The notes beneath the pieces were generated by a model. It was not told the DNA's origin, made no database searches, and saw only the letters and a list, made by a program, of their open reading frames with translations. Positions 52,058-62,485 of a stretch of 64,000 nucleotides of DNA are shown piece after piece. The stretch comes from Bradyrhizobium sp. CCBAU 051011. Lineage in GTDB: Bacteria; Pseudomonadota; Alphaproteobacteria; Rhizobiales; Xanthobacteraceae. The stretch lies in NCBI RefSeq assembly GCF_009930815.1, contig NZ_CP022222.1, positions 1,096,501-1,160,500 on the forward strand, in the 5' to 3' direction. The position numbers were made by a program, and so were the translations under genes. Within the stretch, counting starts at the first letter, position 1; each line of letters begins with the position of its first letter.

Positions 52058-52255
52058 ATGCGCTTCTGGATTGAATGCACGAGGTTCGAGACGGGACAGC
52101 CCATCCACATCAACATCGCGCTGGTCGGCAGCATGTCCCGCGACGGCGAGCGCACCGTGCTCGCCTTTGTCGGCGGCGACGGACAGACGATCGACGTCAC
52201 GGAGACGCCGGAACATATCCTGGCCGTGCATCTTGGCGCCGAACCAAAAGCGTGA
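52058..52255 (+). CDS. Small hypothetical protein
   Basis: The 65-residue protein is behind GAAGGAG with suitable spacing. The sequence reads as a small beta sheet (MRFWIECTRF, HINIALVGSM, TVLAFVGGDGQTIDVTETPEHIL). It has one Cys and no membrane segment. No family is recognised. It stands alone between a palindromic element and a convergent DUF3052 gene. Confidence 0.65.
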   Translation: MRFWIECTRFETGQPIHINIALVGSMSRDGERTVLAFVGGDGQTIDVTETPEHILAVHLGAEPKA

Positions 52256-52342
52256 CACGCGTCAACTCGCGGTCAACAACTCGTCGAACCGCTCATCGCT
52301 GGCAACGCGATGGGATACTCGCTGTATTTAACGGACGAACAA

Positions 52343-52762
52343 CTACTTCGTCTGCTTGGCTCGCTGGTCCTTCGGGATCACGAATTTCAATCCGGACCAG
52401 GTATCGTCAATCGCACAGACCTTGATGTCGACGAGGCCAAGCGGCAGCGCGGTGTCGCGGATGATGTTTTCCGTCAGATCGGTCGCAACGCCGGACGCCT
52501 TCTTCGGCCACGATACCCATATCATTCCGTCGGGTTCGATCGCGGCGCGGTAGCTCCGCAATTTCGTGGCGAACCCTTTCGCCTCGGTCGCGAACAGATG
52601 CACCATGTCGAGCGGCGCCTTGAGCCGGGGCCTGATCGTCACACCATCGGGCAATTCGCCGACGACATCGCCATAAGCGCACGACAGCCCAACCGTGAAA
52701 ATACAAAAGCCCGGCTTGATGCCGAGCTTTTGCACAACCGGTTTGCCGGAATAACCGGCCAT
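52343..52762 (-). CDS. DUF3052 protein
   Basis: The 139-residue protein begins MAGYSGKPVVQKLGIKPG and has the DUF3052 core EPDGMIWVSWPKKASGVATDLTENIIRDTALPLGLVDIKVCAIDDTWSGLKFVIPK. Family members are small cytosolic proteins of unknown function, found in many bacteria. The ATG at 52762 lies 13 bases before the ftsH stop on the same strand, so it may be read from the ftsH transcript. Confidence 0.85.
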   Translation of the reverse strand: MAGYSGKPVVQKLGIKPGFCIFTVGLSCAYGDVVGELPDGVTIRPRLKAPLDMVHLFATEAKGFATKLRSYRAAIEPDGMIWVSWPKKASGVATDLTENIIRDTALPLGLVDIKVCAIDDTWSGLKFVIPKDQRAKQTK

Positions 52763-52775
52763 CGATCTACGTCCG

Positions 52776-54698
<1,923 letters not shown>

Positions 54699-54798
54699 TG
54701 ATCTTCCTTCGTGGTCGCGCGGATCGCGGCCCTATGTCCTTGGCAGTGACCTTGAGTATTCCTTGGGTAGTGAGGCGAGAATCCCCGGTCCACTGCAC

Positions 54799-54830
54799 CC
54801 AATTTAGGTGGCGCCCGGGTCAATGCCAAG
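54799..54830 (-). promoter_or_regulatory. Candidate heat-shock (RpoH) promoter of ftsH
   Basis: Read on the minus strand, CTTG, an 18-base spacer and CCTAAATTGG fit the alphaproteobacterial heat-shock pattern (CTTG, 16-18 bases, CYTATnTnnG) with one mismatch. It lies about 100 bases upstream of the ftsH start, and ftsH is heat-shock controlled in many bacteria. Confidence 0.45.
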
Positions 54831-54964
54831 GGAACCACTCAGGACTATTTAACGCATCTTAACGCGATTCCCGGTCAAAAAATGACGCAGAAATCAGGGT
54901 TTTTCCCGGGTGGTTAAGGCTCTTCGTCCCCGATATCGCTGATATTTCGATATGGGGACGCTTC

Positions 54965-55999
54965 TCAGGCTCGGCTACCCCGGCGCGGCGGCGCTGGATT
55001 AACATGAATCCGGCCTTCGATCAGGCTGATTGCCGCCCCGGCAAGCGTCTGTTTCAGCCTTGTCTGCTTCTCGCCGTTTGCAATGGCGTTGTCCAGTACC
55101 GCCAGCAGCGCCTCGAGCTTGCCGAGTTCCGCCGGCCCTTCGTAACCGGCCCGGTCGATGGCGCGCTTGAGCAGCCGCAGCCGGATCTCCTCGGGCAGAC
55201 CGGCAAACGCCCCGGCATCGAAGCCGAAACGCGCGCCATCGTCGCGATCTCTCAACGCGAGATAGCGCTCGGCGCCGTCGGCCAGCACTTCGATCGCGGC
55301 ATTCGCACGCGCCAGTCTCGATGCCAGCCGCGCCAGATTTCGGCTGTCGCCGCCCTCCTCGGCCAGAGCTGGCATCAATGCGCGCAAGCGCGGTCGCGTG
55401 AAGCTCATGTCGCGATTGGTGGGATCGTCGGCAAACGCGATCTTCGCCTTGTCCAGCGTCGCAACGAGTCGGGACTTCGGAATGTCGAGCAACGGCCGCG
55501 CCAGCCACACGCCCTCGCGCTCGCTCTCGCGCGCCATCGCCGCGAGGCCAGCGATGCCGCTACCGCGCAGCATCCGCATCAACAGCGTCTCGGCCTGGTC
55601 GTCGCGGGTGTGCGCGGTGAGAATGTGCGTGGCGCCGCTCGCCTGAGCCGCTTTCGCCAGCAGGCGATAGCGCGCCGCGCGGGCGGCGGCCGGCAGGCCG
55701 GATTTGGGCTTGGCGCCGGTCCAGCGCAGCGTGCGATGGGGCACATCGAGCGTCCGTGCAAGACGCTTGACGTCGCGCGCCTCGCGCGCGGCCTCGACCC
55801 GCAGACCATGGTCGACGGTGACGGCGATCAATCGCGGCCCGCGCCTTGCGGCGCGGCGCCAGCGGGCGGCAAGCCACAGGAGCGCAAGGGAGTCGGGGCC
55901 GCCGGACACCGCCAGCACGAGCGCGGACGCAGCCTTCCAGGGCGCGAACAGGTGTTTCGCTTGCTGTACCGAGATCGGCGCGTGGTCGTCGTCAGTCAT
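54965..55999 (-). CDS. tilS: tRNA(Ile)-lysidine synthetase TilS
   Basis: The 344-residue protein has the PP-loop ATP motif LAVSGGPDSLALLWLAA near residue 33, then TVDHGLRVEA (near 62) and ILTAHTRDDQAETLLMRMLRGSG (near 128), all TilS signatures. It attaches lysine to C34 of tRNA-Ile so that it reads AUA. The protein lacks the C-terminal domains of E. coli TilS (about 430 residues), the short form found in many alphaproteobacteria. It lies between cpoB and ftsH on the same strand. Confidence 0.93.
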   Translation of the reverse strand: MTDDDHAPISVQQAKHLFAPWKAASALVLAVSGGPDSLALLWLAARWRRAARRGPRLIAVTVDHGLRVEAAREARDVKRLARTLDVPHRTLRWTGAKPKSGLPAAARAARYRLLAKAAQASGATHILTAHTRDDQAETLLMRMLRGSGIAGLAAMARESEREGVWLARPLLDIPKSRLVATLDKAKIAFADDPTNRDMSFTRPRLRALMPALAEEGGDSRNLARLASRLARANAAIEVLADGAERYLALRDRDDGARFGFDAGAFAGLPEEIRLRLLKRAIDRAGYEGPAELGKLEALLAVLDNAIANGEKQTRLKQTLAGAAISLIEGRIHVNPAPPRRGSRA

Positions 56000-56049
56000 G
56001 GCATCGCCAGTCTATTCGAGGCCGACGGCGGCCTCGACCGGCTTATGCT

Positions 56050-57192
56050 TTAGCACTTAACCCGCTTCTGCTCACGATCGACGGCGGCTTTGACGCCGGC
56101 AGACGCACGCGGATATTTCCGCGTCACCTCGCCGAGCGCCGCGCAGGCGGCTTCCTTTTCCTTCAGCGCCGCCAACGACTGGCCGAGCCGCAGCAGCGCG
56201 TCGGGCGCTTTCCCCGACTTGTCGAACTTGGTGGTCACGCCGAGGAAGGTTTCGGCGGCATCGCGATATTGCTGGCGCTGGAAATAGCTCTCGCCGAGCC
56301 AGTATTGCGCATCACCGATCAGCGGATCGCTTGGGTATTTCTGGGAAAAGTTCTTCATGGTCTCTTCGGCCAGCGCATAATCCTTGCGCTGCATGTAGCC
56401 GATACCGAGATCGAACTCGTCCTTCGACGTGGCCGAGGGCGGCAGCGTAGTCAATGCGGCGCTGGCGCCCGGACCGGGGCCACGCTGCGGCGCGGCTGCG
56501 GGCGGCGGGGCGCCGGCATCGCGCGGACCGCCGAGATTGAGCGGCTCACCAGGTCCGCGGCCGCCTGGCGCGCCAACCGAAGCTTCATTGGAGATCGGCA
56601 TCTGGCCGCCGCCGAGCGCGCGCGGCGCACCGGGGGCGTTGGGATTCTGGCTCGGATCGAACGCATCGCCACGGCGGCGGCCGCCTGCCTGCGGTGCAGC
56701 CGGGTCCTGCGCGATCGGCGCGGGCGAGGCGATCTGCGGTTGCTGGTCATAGCCGGGCTGTGCCTGCGGGTAACCCTGCGGCTGACGAGGCCCCTGCTGC
56801 GGGTAGGCTTGCTGCGGATAGCCCTGTTGCTGTTGCCCCTGGGGCGGGCCGGGCTGCACTGGAGGAGGCGCGGCGGCCACGCTGGGCTGCGCCTGCTGAG
56901 GCTGACCGCCAGGCGCCGGCGGCGCGGCGCCAAGCTGGCGCAGCCGCTCTTCGAGCTGGCGGTTGCGGTATTGCAGTTCCTCGTTCTGGCCGGTCAGTTG
57001 CCTGAGCTGATTTTCCAGCCGCTGGATCCGCATCTCCAGATCGGCGTCATCGGACTGCATCTGGCCCTGCGGGGGGCCTTGCGGTGAACGCTCCCATGGG
57101 AACGTGATCTGTGCGGACGAGGACTGCACGGACAAAGCCAGCATCGCGGCCATCGCCGCGGCGCCGGTAGCGTTGAGGAATCTGGATGACAT
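56050..57192 (-). CDS. cpoB: Tol-Pal system protein CpoB (YbgF)
   Basis: The ATG at 57192 gives 380 residues with a signal peptide (cleaved near SSAQ, residue 27). A coiled coil follows (LEMRIQRLENQLRQLTGQNEELQYRNRQLEERLRQL, about 48-83), as in CpoB trimers. A long Gln/Pro/Gly-rich linker (about 90-250) precedes the TPR region (KDEFDLGIGYMQRKDYALAEETMKNFSQKYPSDPLIGDAQYWLGESYFQ, near 262). It coordinates peptidoglycan synthesis and outer-membrane constriction with Tol-Pal at division. The tilS gene follows 50 bases downstream. Confidence 0.92.
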   Translation of the reverse strand: MSSRFLNATGAAAMAAMLALSVQSSSAQITFPWERSPQGPPQGQMQSDDADLEMRIQRLENQLRQLTGQNEELQYRNRQLEERLRQLGAAPPAPGGQPQQAQPSVAAAPPPVQPGPPQGQQQQGYPQQAYPQQGPRQPQGYPQAQPGYDQQPQIASPAPIAQDPAAPQAGGRRRGDAFDPSQNPNAPGAPRALGGGQMPISNEASVGAPGGRGPGEPLNLGGPRDAGAPPPAAAPQRGPGPGASAALTTLPPSATSKDEFDLGIGYMQRKDYALAEETMKNFSQKYPSDPLIGDAQYWLGESYFQRQQYRDAAETFLGVTTKFDKSGKAPDALLRLGQSLAALKEKEAACAALGEVTRKYPRASAGVKAAVDREQKRVKC

Positions 57193-57372
57193 TTTGCCCT
57201 GATGACGAAGTCGCGTGTCAAACGAAAGCAGAACACATTGAGAGAGGGAGTACGCCGGAATTGTGACTGGCATTTCCGAATCCGGACGCCGGGTTCCGGT
57301 ATGGTTTAGTATCTCCTTCAAGACAAGCCGCCCAGCCCGGCGGACCGTTCACAAATCGAGGGAGACCCACTC

Positions 57373-58244
57373 ATGCACGTATCCGTGAACGGAGTGCGCC
57401 TGTTCTTCGATGTCGAGGGGGCGAAGCTGGTCCCGGATGGGCCCACCATGCAGGAAAAGCCCACCTTGCTGCTCCTCCACGGCGGTCCGGGCTTCGATCA
57501 TTCGATTTACAAGCCAGCCTACTCCGCCTTGGCCGACGTCGCCCAGATCGTATATCTCGACCATCGCGGCAACGGCCGCAGCGAGGACGGCCCACGAGAG
57601 GGCTGGACCCTGGCACAATGGGGCGACGACGTGCGCACGTTCTGCGAGGTGCTCGGCTCGCCGACCCGATCGTGCTGGGCGCCTCATTCGGCGGCATGGT
57701 GGCGCTGGCCTACGCGACGCGCCATCCAACCCATGCTTCGAAACTGGTCCTGGTCAGTACGGCGGCCGCCGGCGACGAATATCTCGAGCGGCGGATCGAG
57801 TTGTTCGAACGCTTCGGCGGACCGGAGGTCGGCGCACTGGCGCGGCGTCGCCTGCTGGAAGAACGGGGCCATCCAGACCAAACTTCGGTAGAGGCCTGGG
57901 TGCGGCTGGCGATGCCGCATTACACGCGCGTCCCGCGCAACCCCGACATGGGACGCCGCGCCATCAACCGGCCGCAGGTGCTGCAATGGTTCACCCGGCC
58001 CGGCGGCGAGAGTCACAGCTACAATTTCTTCCCCGACCTGGATCGCATCCAGTGCCCGACGCTGGTGCTCGGCGGCGAAGACGATCCCATTCACCCGATC
58101 GAGAGCCAAGCCGACATCGCAGCCGCGCTGCCGCCGCATCTGGTGCGGTTCGAACGGTTCGCTGACTGCCGGCACGCCTGCATACAGGACGCGCCCGAAC
58201 GCACCCTGGCCGCGATCCGGGATTTCATCTTGCGCCCAAAATGA
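57373..58244 (+). pseudogene. Alpha/beta hydrolase (proline iminopeptidase-like) with internal frameshift
   Basis: Two frames share one protein. From 57373 the product runs from MHVSVNGVRLFFDVEG through LLLLHGGPGFDHSIY to FCEVLG near base 57655. It then continues in another frame from ADPIVLGASFGGMVALAYATRH to the stop at 58244. The join at about 57655-57662 (ggctcgcc) is one base short, so a one-base deletion fits. The triad pieces are all present: GASFGG with Ser, GGEDDP with Asp and DCRHAC with His. Restored, it would be an about 290-residue hydrolase. It may be a real pseudogene or a sequencing error. It lies on the opposite strand inside the tol-pal cluster. Confidence 0.85.
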
Positions 58245-58266
58245 AACCGGCGCCCGAAGGCGCCGG
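58238..58266 (-). terminator. Bidirectional terminator between pal and the hydrolase
   Basis: CCGGCGCC (58247-58254) pairs perfectly with GGCGCCGG (58259-58266) across CGAA. On the minus strand the loop is TTCG and the stem is followed by TTTCATTTT, a good terminator for pal; on the plus strand CTTGAAA follows. Convergent stops are at 58244 and 58293. Confidence 0.7.
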
Positions 58267-58292
58267 CTTGAAACTCTGTAAGGTCGAACTCG

Positions 58293-58784
58293 TCAGGCGC
58301 CAGCGTTCAGCACCGTGACGGCGCGCCGGTTCTGCGACCAGCAGGAGATGTCGTTACAGACAGCGACCGGACGCTCCTTGCCGTAGGAGATGGTGCGCAT
58401 GCGGTTCGGATCGATACCGCGCGAGGCGAGATAGCTGCGCACCGACTGGGCACGGCGGGCGCCGAGCGCGATGTTGTATTCGCGGGTGCCGCGCTCGTCG
58501 GCATGGCCTTCGATGGTGAAGGAATAGCGGTTGTAGGTCTGCAGCCACTGCGCCTGCTTCTCCAGGGTCGCGATCGCCTGCGGGCTCAGATCGGTCTGGT
58601 CGCTCTCGAAGAACACGCGGTCGCCGACATTGACCACGAAGTCCTGCTGGCTGCCCGGGGTGGCCGCGCTCGCCATCGCGCCGTCGGCGCCGACGTTGTT
58701 CTTGGCGCAGGCGCCCATCGACAGCGCCACAGCGACCACAGCCGCCAGCTTCCATCCCTGGAGGATACGCATCTGATATTTCAT
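58293..58784 (-). CDS. pal: Peptidoglycan-associated lipoprotein Pal
   Basis: GGAGG precedes the ATG at 58784, giving 163 residues. The lipobox ends SMGAC, with the acylated Cys near residue 26. An OmpA-type peptidoglycan-binding domain follows (about 55-160): FESDQTDLSPQAIATLEKQAQWL, then EGHADERGTREYNIALGARRAQSVRSYL. It anchors the outer membrane to peptidoglycan and pairs with TolB. The cysteine pair near the end (VCNDISC) is typical of alphaproteobacterial Pal. It is separated from tolB by two unrelated genes. Confidence 0.95.
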   Translation of the reverse strand: MKYQMRILQGWKLAAVVAVALSMGACAKNNVGADGAMASAATPGSQQDFVVNVGDRVFFESDQTDLSPQAIATLEKQAQWLQTYNRYSFTIEGHADERGTREYNIALGARRAQSVRSYLASRGIDPNRMRTISYGKERPVAVCNDISCWSQNRRAVTVLNAGA

Positions 58785-59088
58785 TCCGGAGCCTCCAACG
58801 CTCACGTTTTTCGACTGTTATCCGGTCTACAGCTCGATGGTTAAGCGAACGTTCCGTCAACCTTGATGGAACCTTGCCAGGCTCGATCAAATGCCGACAA
58901 ACCGCGAAAAGCGACCGCGATAGTTAATGGTTTGTAAATGTGGCGCGACGGTGAAGGCAAGGGCGTACCGGCCGAAATCACCGGATTTGGTAGTTCCGCG
59001 TCGCTGGACGGACCGGCAGCTCGGGACATAAAGCGCCGCGGCCGGAGAATCCGCGGCGGCGTGCGCGCAGCCGGTTCTGGGTTCGCCG
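58785..59088. other. 304-base gap upstream of pal
   Basis: No gene or tRNA is supported here. The segment carries the pal leader and, near 59034-59058, a GC-rich hairpin that may end the FeeM-like gene. AT-rich patches around 58920 could contain the pal promoter, but no clear -35/-10 pair was found. Confidence 0.55.
59034..59058 (-). terminator. GC-rich hairpin after the FeeM-like gene
   Basis: CGCCGCGG (59034-59041) pairs with CCGCGGCG (59051-59058) across a 9-base loop. On the minus strand it lies 30 bases past the stop at 59089 and is followed by CTTTAT, a weak T-run. Confidence 0.4.
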
Positions 59089-59829
59089 TCAGGAAGTCAG
59101 AACGATCGAGGGCCGCTCGAAGGAAGTAACAACGCCGTGCGGCGACGAATGTCGCTCGCCGTCGCGCTCAAACAGCATTCGACGCTCGGCGGACGTCGAA
59201 CGCATGATGGGAAAACGGGCCAAGACCTTATCCCGCACGGTCCCGAAATCGCAGGCCATCAAGGCCACCTTGTGCGATATGATCGGAATCGGACGCGGTT
59301 CGGCGATGGCCTCCTGCAAAAAGACTCGACGGTAGAATGCCTGATGCTCGGCGCGAACGAGCGCCAGCCCGGTGTCGGCGTTGAAATAAGCGCACGCCAT
59401 ATAGCCCAGCCGCACCGTCAGGTAGGGAAGTTCCGGAAACCGCCCGGCTTTTTCCGGGTCTGCAGCCAGGCGCGATGGATCGACGAAAACTTCGCCTTTA
59501 TCGAGTCGAGGGTGCAGCACATCGCCGAACAAATCGGTTGTGTGAGACATCCGCCATTCCGACGTCAGGACATGGAGGCGGACAGAGCTGCAGAGTTCTC
59601 CGTCAATATAAATTCCAAACGTCCGGGCGTTGGGAGCATCATCATAGGGATCGTGGACGCGCTCAGACTCTGAAGGCGGGATCAATCCACCATTCAGATA
59701 GGCTCTGTAACGCAACGAAGAGATGCGATCTTTTTCCTCGGCAGTTTCGACAAGCCGGTATTCGACGCGATCAAGGAGCCGTGATCCCCAGACAGAGTGC
59801 GAAGCACGCGTTTCGACTCCGGACTTCAT
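59089..59829 (-). CDS. FeeM-like N-acyl amino acid synthase/autoinducer-synthase-fold protein
   Basis: AAGGAG six bases before the ATG at 59829 fixes 246 residues. The order of segments fits the GNAT-related FeeM/LuxI group: EEKDRISSLRYRAYLNGGLIPPSESERVHDPYDDAPNARTFGIYIDGELCSSVRLHVL, where a conserved Arg and Asp lie in the expected acyl-binding positions. A domain with VFVDPSRLAADPEKAGRFPELPYLTVRLGYMACAYFNADTGLALVRAEHQAFYRRVF follows. FeeM joins a fatty acyl group from acyl carrier protein to an amino acid. No cognate regulator is next to it. It is inserted between tolB and pal with a GGDEF-EAL gene. Activity is inferred from similarity. Confidence 0.75.
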   Translation of the reverse strand: MKSGVETRASHSVWGSRLLDRVEYRLVETAEEKDRISSLRYRAYLNGGLIPPSESERVHDPYDDAPNARTFGIYIDGELCSSVRLHVLTSEWRMSHTTDLFGDVLHPRLDKGEVFVDPSRLAADPEKAGRFPELPYLTVRLGYMACAYFNADTGLALVRAEHQAFYRRVFLQEAIAEPRPIPIISHKVALMACDFGTVRDKVLARFPIMRSTSAERRMLFERDGERHSSPHGVVTSFERPSIVLTS

Positions 59830-59976
59830 CCAATACTCCTTGAAAACACTCAAACAACCTGTGCGAGCGCGAAAAAGCTTAACAGCTTCTTAATGCTTTG
59901 CAAACGAATCACTCCGTTAGGGTTAAGCCGGCCGGGCTACCCAATTTGAGCGATGATCCGTAGTTTTGCGGGGATA

Positions 59977-62307
59977 TCAGGCGATCGATCGCGAGGCGAT
60001 CGCGCGAAGCTGGTCGTCCGGCGAGCGACGGCCGTGCGAGGCATTCAGCAATTGGCGGACCCGGACAGCGGGCACCGGCGGGCTGAACAAATAGCCCTGG
60101 GCCTCGGTCACCGCACCATCGGCGCTGATCAGCTCGAGCTGCTCGTTGGTCTCGATGCCCTCGACCACGACCGACATTCCAAGATCGGCCGACAGCCGCG
60201 CCACGCCGCGCAGCAGCGTCAGCGGACGGTCGGTGTCGATCCCTTCCAGGAAGGAGCGGTCGATCTTCACTTTCTGCAACGGGAAGTTGTGCAAATAGCT
60301 CAGGCTCGAATAGCCGGTGCCGAAGTCGTCGAGCGAGATCCGCACGCCGAGCGAATGCAATTGCGACAGCACGTCATGCGTCACCTGCGTGTTACGCAGC
60401 AGCGAGGATTCGGTGATCTCGATTTCAAGCCGGTTCGCCGGCAGGCCGGAGACTTCGAGCGCGTAGCGAACTTCGCTCAACACGTCGCGTTGGTGGAATT
60501 GCTGCGGTGAAAAGTTGACGGCGACGCTGACGCCTTCGGGCCACTTCATGCATTCCATGCAGGCCCTGCGCAAGATCCACCGGCCGAGATCGACGATCAG
60601 GCCCATGTCCTCGGCGATCGGAATGATGTCGGTCGGCGACACTGTGCCGCGAACCGGATGATTCCAGCGCAGCAGCGCCTCGCAGGTGGATATCCGGCCC
60701 GATTTGAGATTGACCAGCGGCTGGAAGAACAGCTCGAACTCCTCGTTGGCCAGCGCCTTGCGCAGGTCCAGTTCGAGGATGCGGCGGGATTCGACGACCT
60801 GCGCCATCTCGTCCCGGAAGAAGCAGAAGGTGCCGCGGCCGTCGGCCTTGGCGCGGTACAGCGCCATGTCGGCGTTCTTGAGCAGCGTGTCGGCGCTGAC
60901 GCCACTCGAGGTCATCGCGATGCCGACGCTGGCGCCGATCTCGACCAGATGATTGTCGATCTTGTAGCGCTCGCTCAGGCGATCGACGATGCGACGGGCA
61001 AGGCCGGCCGCGTCCTCGGGCGAATGGATGTTCTGCTGGAACACCACAAACTCGTCGCCGCCGAAGCGCGCCACGAAGTCCTCCGGCCGCAACATCTCGC
61101 GCAGCCGATCGGCCACCGCGCACAATAGCTGATCGCCGCAGGGATGGCCGAGCGTGTCGTTGACCTGCTTGAACTGGTCGAGGTCGACGAACAACAGCGC
61201 CGACAATTGTTCGGCGCCCTGCTGAATCGCCAGAAGATGGCCGATTTCGTCGCGGAAATTGACCCGGTTGGGCAGCTCGGTGAGTTCATCGTAGCGCGCC
61301 AGATGGCTGATCCTGGCTTCCGCATCCTTGCGCTCGGTGATGTCCTCCACCAGCATGACGGTGCCGCCGTCGGCCATCGGCTGAAAGGTCCAGGACAGCG
61401 CCCGGTTCTTGTTGAAATCCGGATCGGTCGTCACGATGTCGCTGGCGCGGGAGTACTCGACTTGCTGCAGAATAAGATCGGCGCTTGCCGCCGAAATCGC
61501 CCCGGCTGCGACGCAGGCCAGGCAAATCTCGGATACGTTGGCGTCTCGCTGCACGAAGTCGTCCGCCAAATTCATCATTTTGCTGAAGCGGTGATTCATC
61601 ACCGCAAGCCGGCCATCGGCGCGAAACATGCACAGTCCGTGTGGCATGTTGTTCAGCGCGGTATCGAACTGGCCTGCCAGCGCCGCTTCGCGCTCGCGTG
61701 CCACAAGTGCCTGCATGAAAATTCTGTGCAGGTTGGCCGAGAGTTTGATGAGAGTCACGAGGAACACGGCGGTGACGACCGACATGGCGACGTAATAGGG
61801 CGTGCCACGCACCGCCAGTGCGATCACCGTCGTACCCAGGGCAAGGAGAAGCTGCAGCCTGAATATCCACTGCCGTCCATAGGCCCTGCCCGCGCCGCCG
61901 GCGAGGAGTCCGATCGTCACGGACAGAGCAATCATGTGGGCCACAGCATCGTCAGTGCTCAACAGCGTGGTGCTGCACCATATTCCGATCGCAACGGCCT
62001 GGATCATTGCCCCGATCTGGTAGCGCGTCGCCCACAACGCAGCACCATCGGCAGTGAGGGTCGATTTGCGCGACTGGTAGAGCTGCAAATCGATCGCCCG
62101 GACAACGCCGGCAAGGGCGAGAAGCGCGACACAGGCCCAGATGAGATCGCTTCCGGTCTTCAGCGCGGTCATGGCCGCGGTGATCGTCGCGAAGACGATG
62201 CCCACATGCACCGTGCCCGGAGTTTCGAAGAGCGAATCGATCAACGCCGCGCGGATGGACGGCGGTGTCTCCTGCTCGGGTAATTCTCGCTGATCGGCAA
62301 GCTGCAT
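59977..62307 (-). CDS. Membrane PAS-GGDEF-EAL protein
   Basis: The 776-residue protein has a six-helix N-terminal membrane domain (about 35-200) with short loops, then a PAS-like segment (NMPHGLCMFRADGRLAVMNHRFSKMMNLA, near residue 218). GGDEF follows (about 335-495) with an intact FGGDEFVVFQQ, then EAL (about 515-760) with STCEALLRWNHP, NFSPQQFHQ and DDFGTGYSSLSYL. Both active sites look complete, so it may make or break down cyclic di-GMP. It lies between tolB and the FeeM-like gene on the same strand. A terminator separates it from tolB. Confidence 0.9.
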   Translation of the reverse strand: MQLADQRELPEQETPPSIRAALIDSLFETPGTVHVGIVFATITAAMTALKTGSDLIWACVALLALAGVVRAIDLQLYQSRKSTLTADGAALWATRYQIGAMIQAVAIGIWCSTTLLSTDDAVAHMIALSVTIGLLAGGAGRAYGRQWIFRLQLLLALGTTVIALAVRGTPYYVAMSVVTAVFLVTLIKLSANLHRIFMQALVAREREAALAGQFDTALNNMPHGLCMFRADGRLAVMNHRFSKMMNLADDFVQRDANVSEICLACVAAGAISAASADLILQQVEYSRASDIVTTDPDFNKNRALSWTFQPMADGGTVMLVEDITERKDAEARISHLARYDELTELPNRVNFRDEIGHLLAIQQGAEQLSALLFVDLDQFKQVNDTLGHPCGDQLLCAVADRLREMLRPEDFVARFGGDEFVVFQQNIHSPEDAAGLARRIVDRLSERYKIDNHLVEIGASVGIAMTSSGVSADTLLKNADMALYRAKADGRGTFCFFRDEMAQVVESRRILELDLRKALANEEFELFFQPLVNLKSGRISTCEALLRWNHPVRGTVSPTDIIPIAEDMGLIVDLGRWILRRACMECMKWPEGVSVAVNFSPQQFHQRDVLSEVRYALEVSGLPANRLEIEITESSLLRNTQVTHDVLSQLHSLGVRISLDDFGTGYSSLSYLHNFPLQKVKIDRSFLEGIDTDRPLTLLRGVARLSADLGMSVVVEGIETNEQLELISADGAVTEAQGYLFSPPVPAVRVRQLLNASHGRRSPDDQLRAIASRSIA

Positions 62308-62406
62308 TTCGGGCGCACGTCCTTTGGGATTAGACGTTGTACCTATCGCAGGTGAAGTCTTTCTGAGGGAACATCGTTAGCGAGACATTGCTATCGATTG
62401 GTAAAC

Positions 62407-62435
62407 GAAAAAATTTGCCCGCAAAATCAGCGGGC
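62407..62435 (-). terminator. Intrinsic terminator of tolB
   Basis: On the minus strand GCCCGC pairs with GCGGGC across a seven-base loop and is followed by AAATTTTTT. It lies 50 bases downstream of the tolB stop. A smaller CCCGC hairpin (62467-62480) lies just before it. The next gene downstream, the GGDEF-EAL gene, therefore probably has its own promoter. Confidence 0.7.
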
Positions 62436-62485
62436 TAGGCAATGTTTGCCGATTAACGATTGTGCTCCCGCGCGAGCGGGTTCCA

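Noticed and set aside
59860..59975. Possible lux-box-like operator upstream of the FeeM-like gene
   Set aside because: A short AAGCT-TAAC-AGCTT repeat is present, but it is too small and unlike the 18-20 base lux-type box, and no LuxR gene is near.
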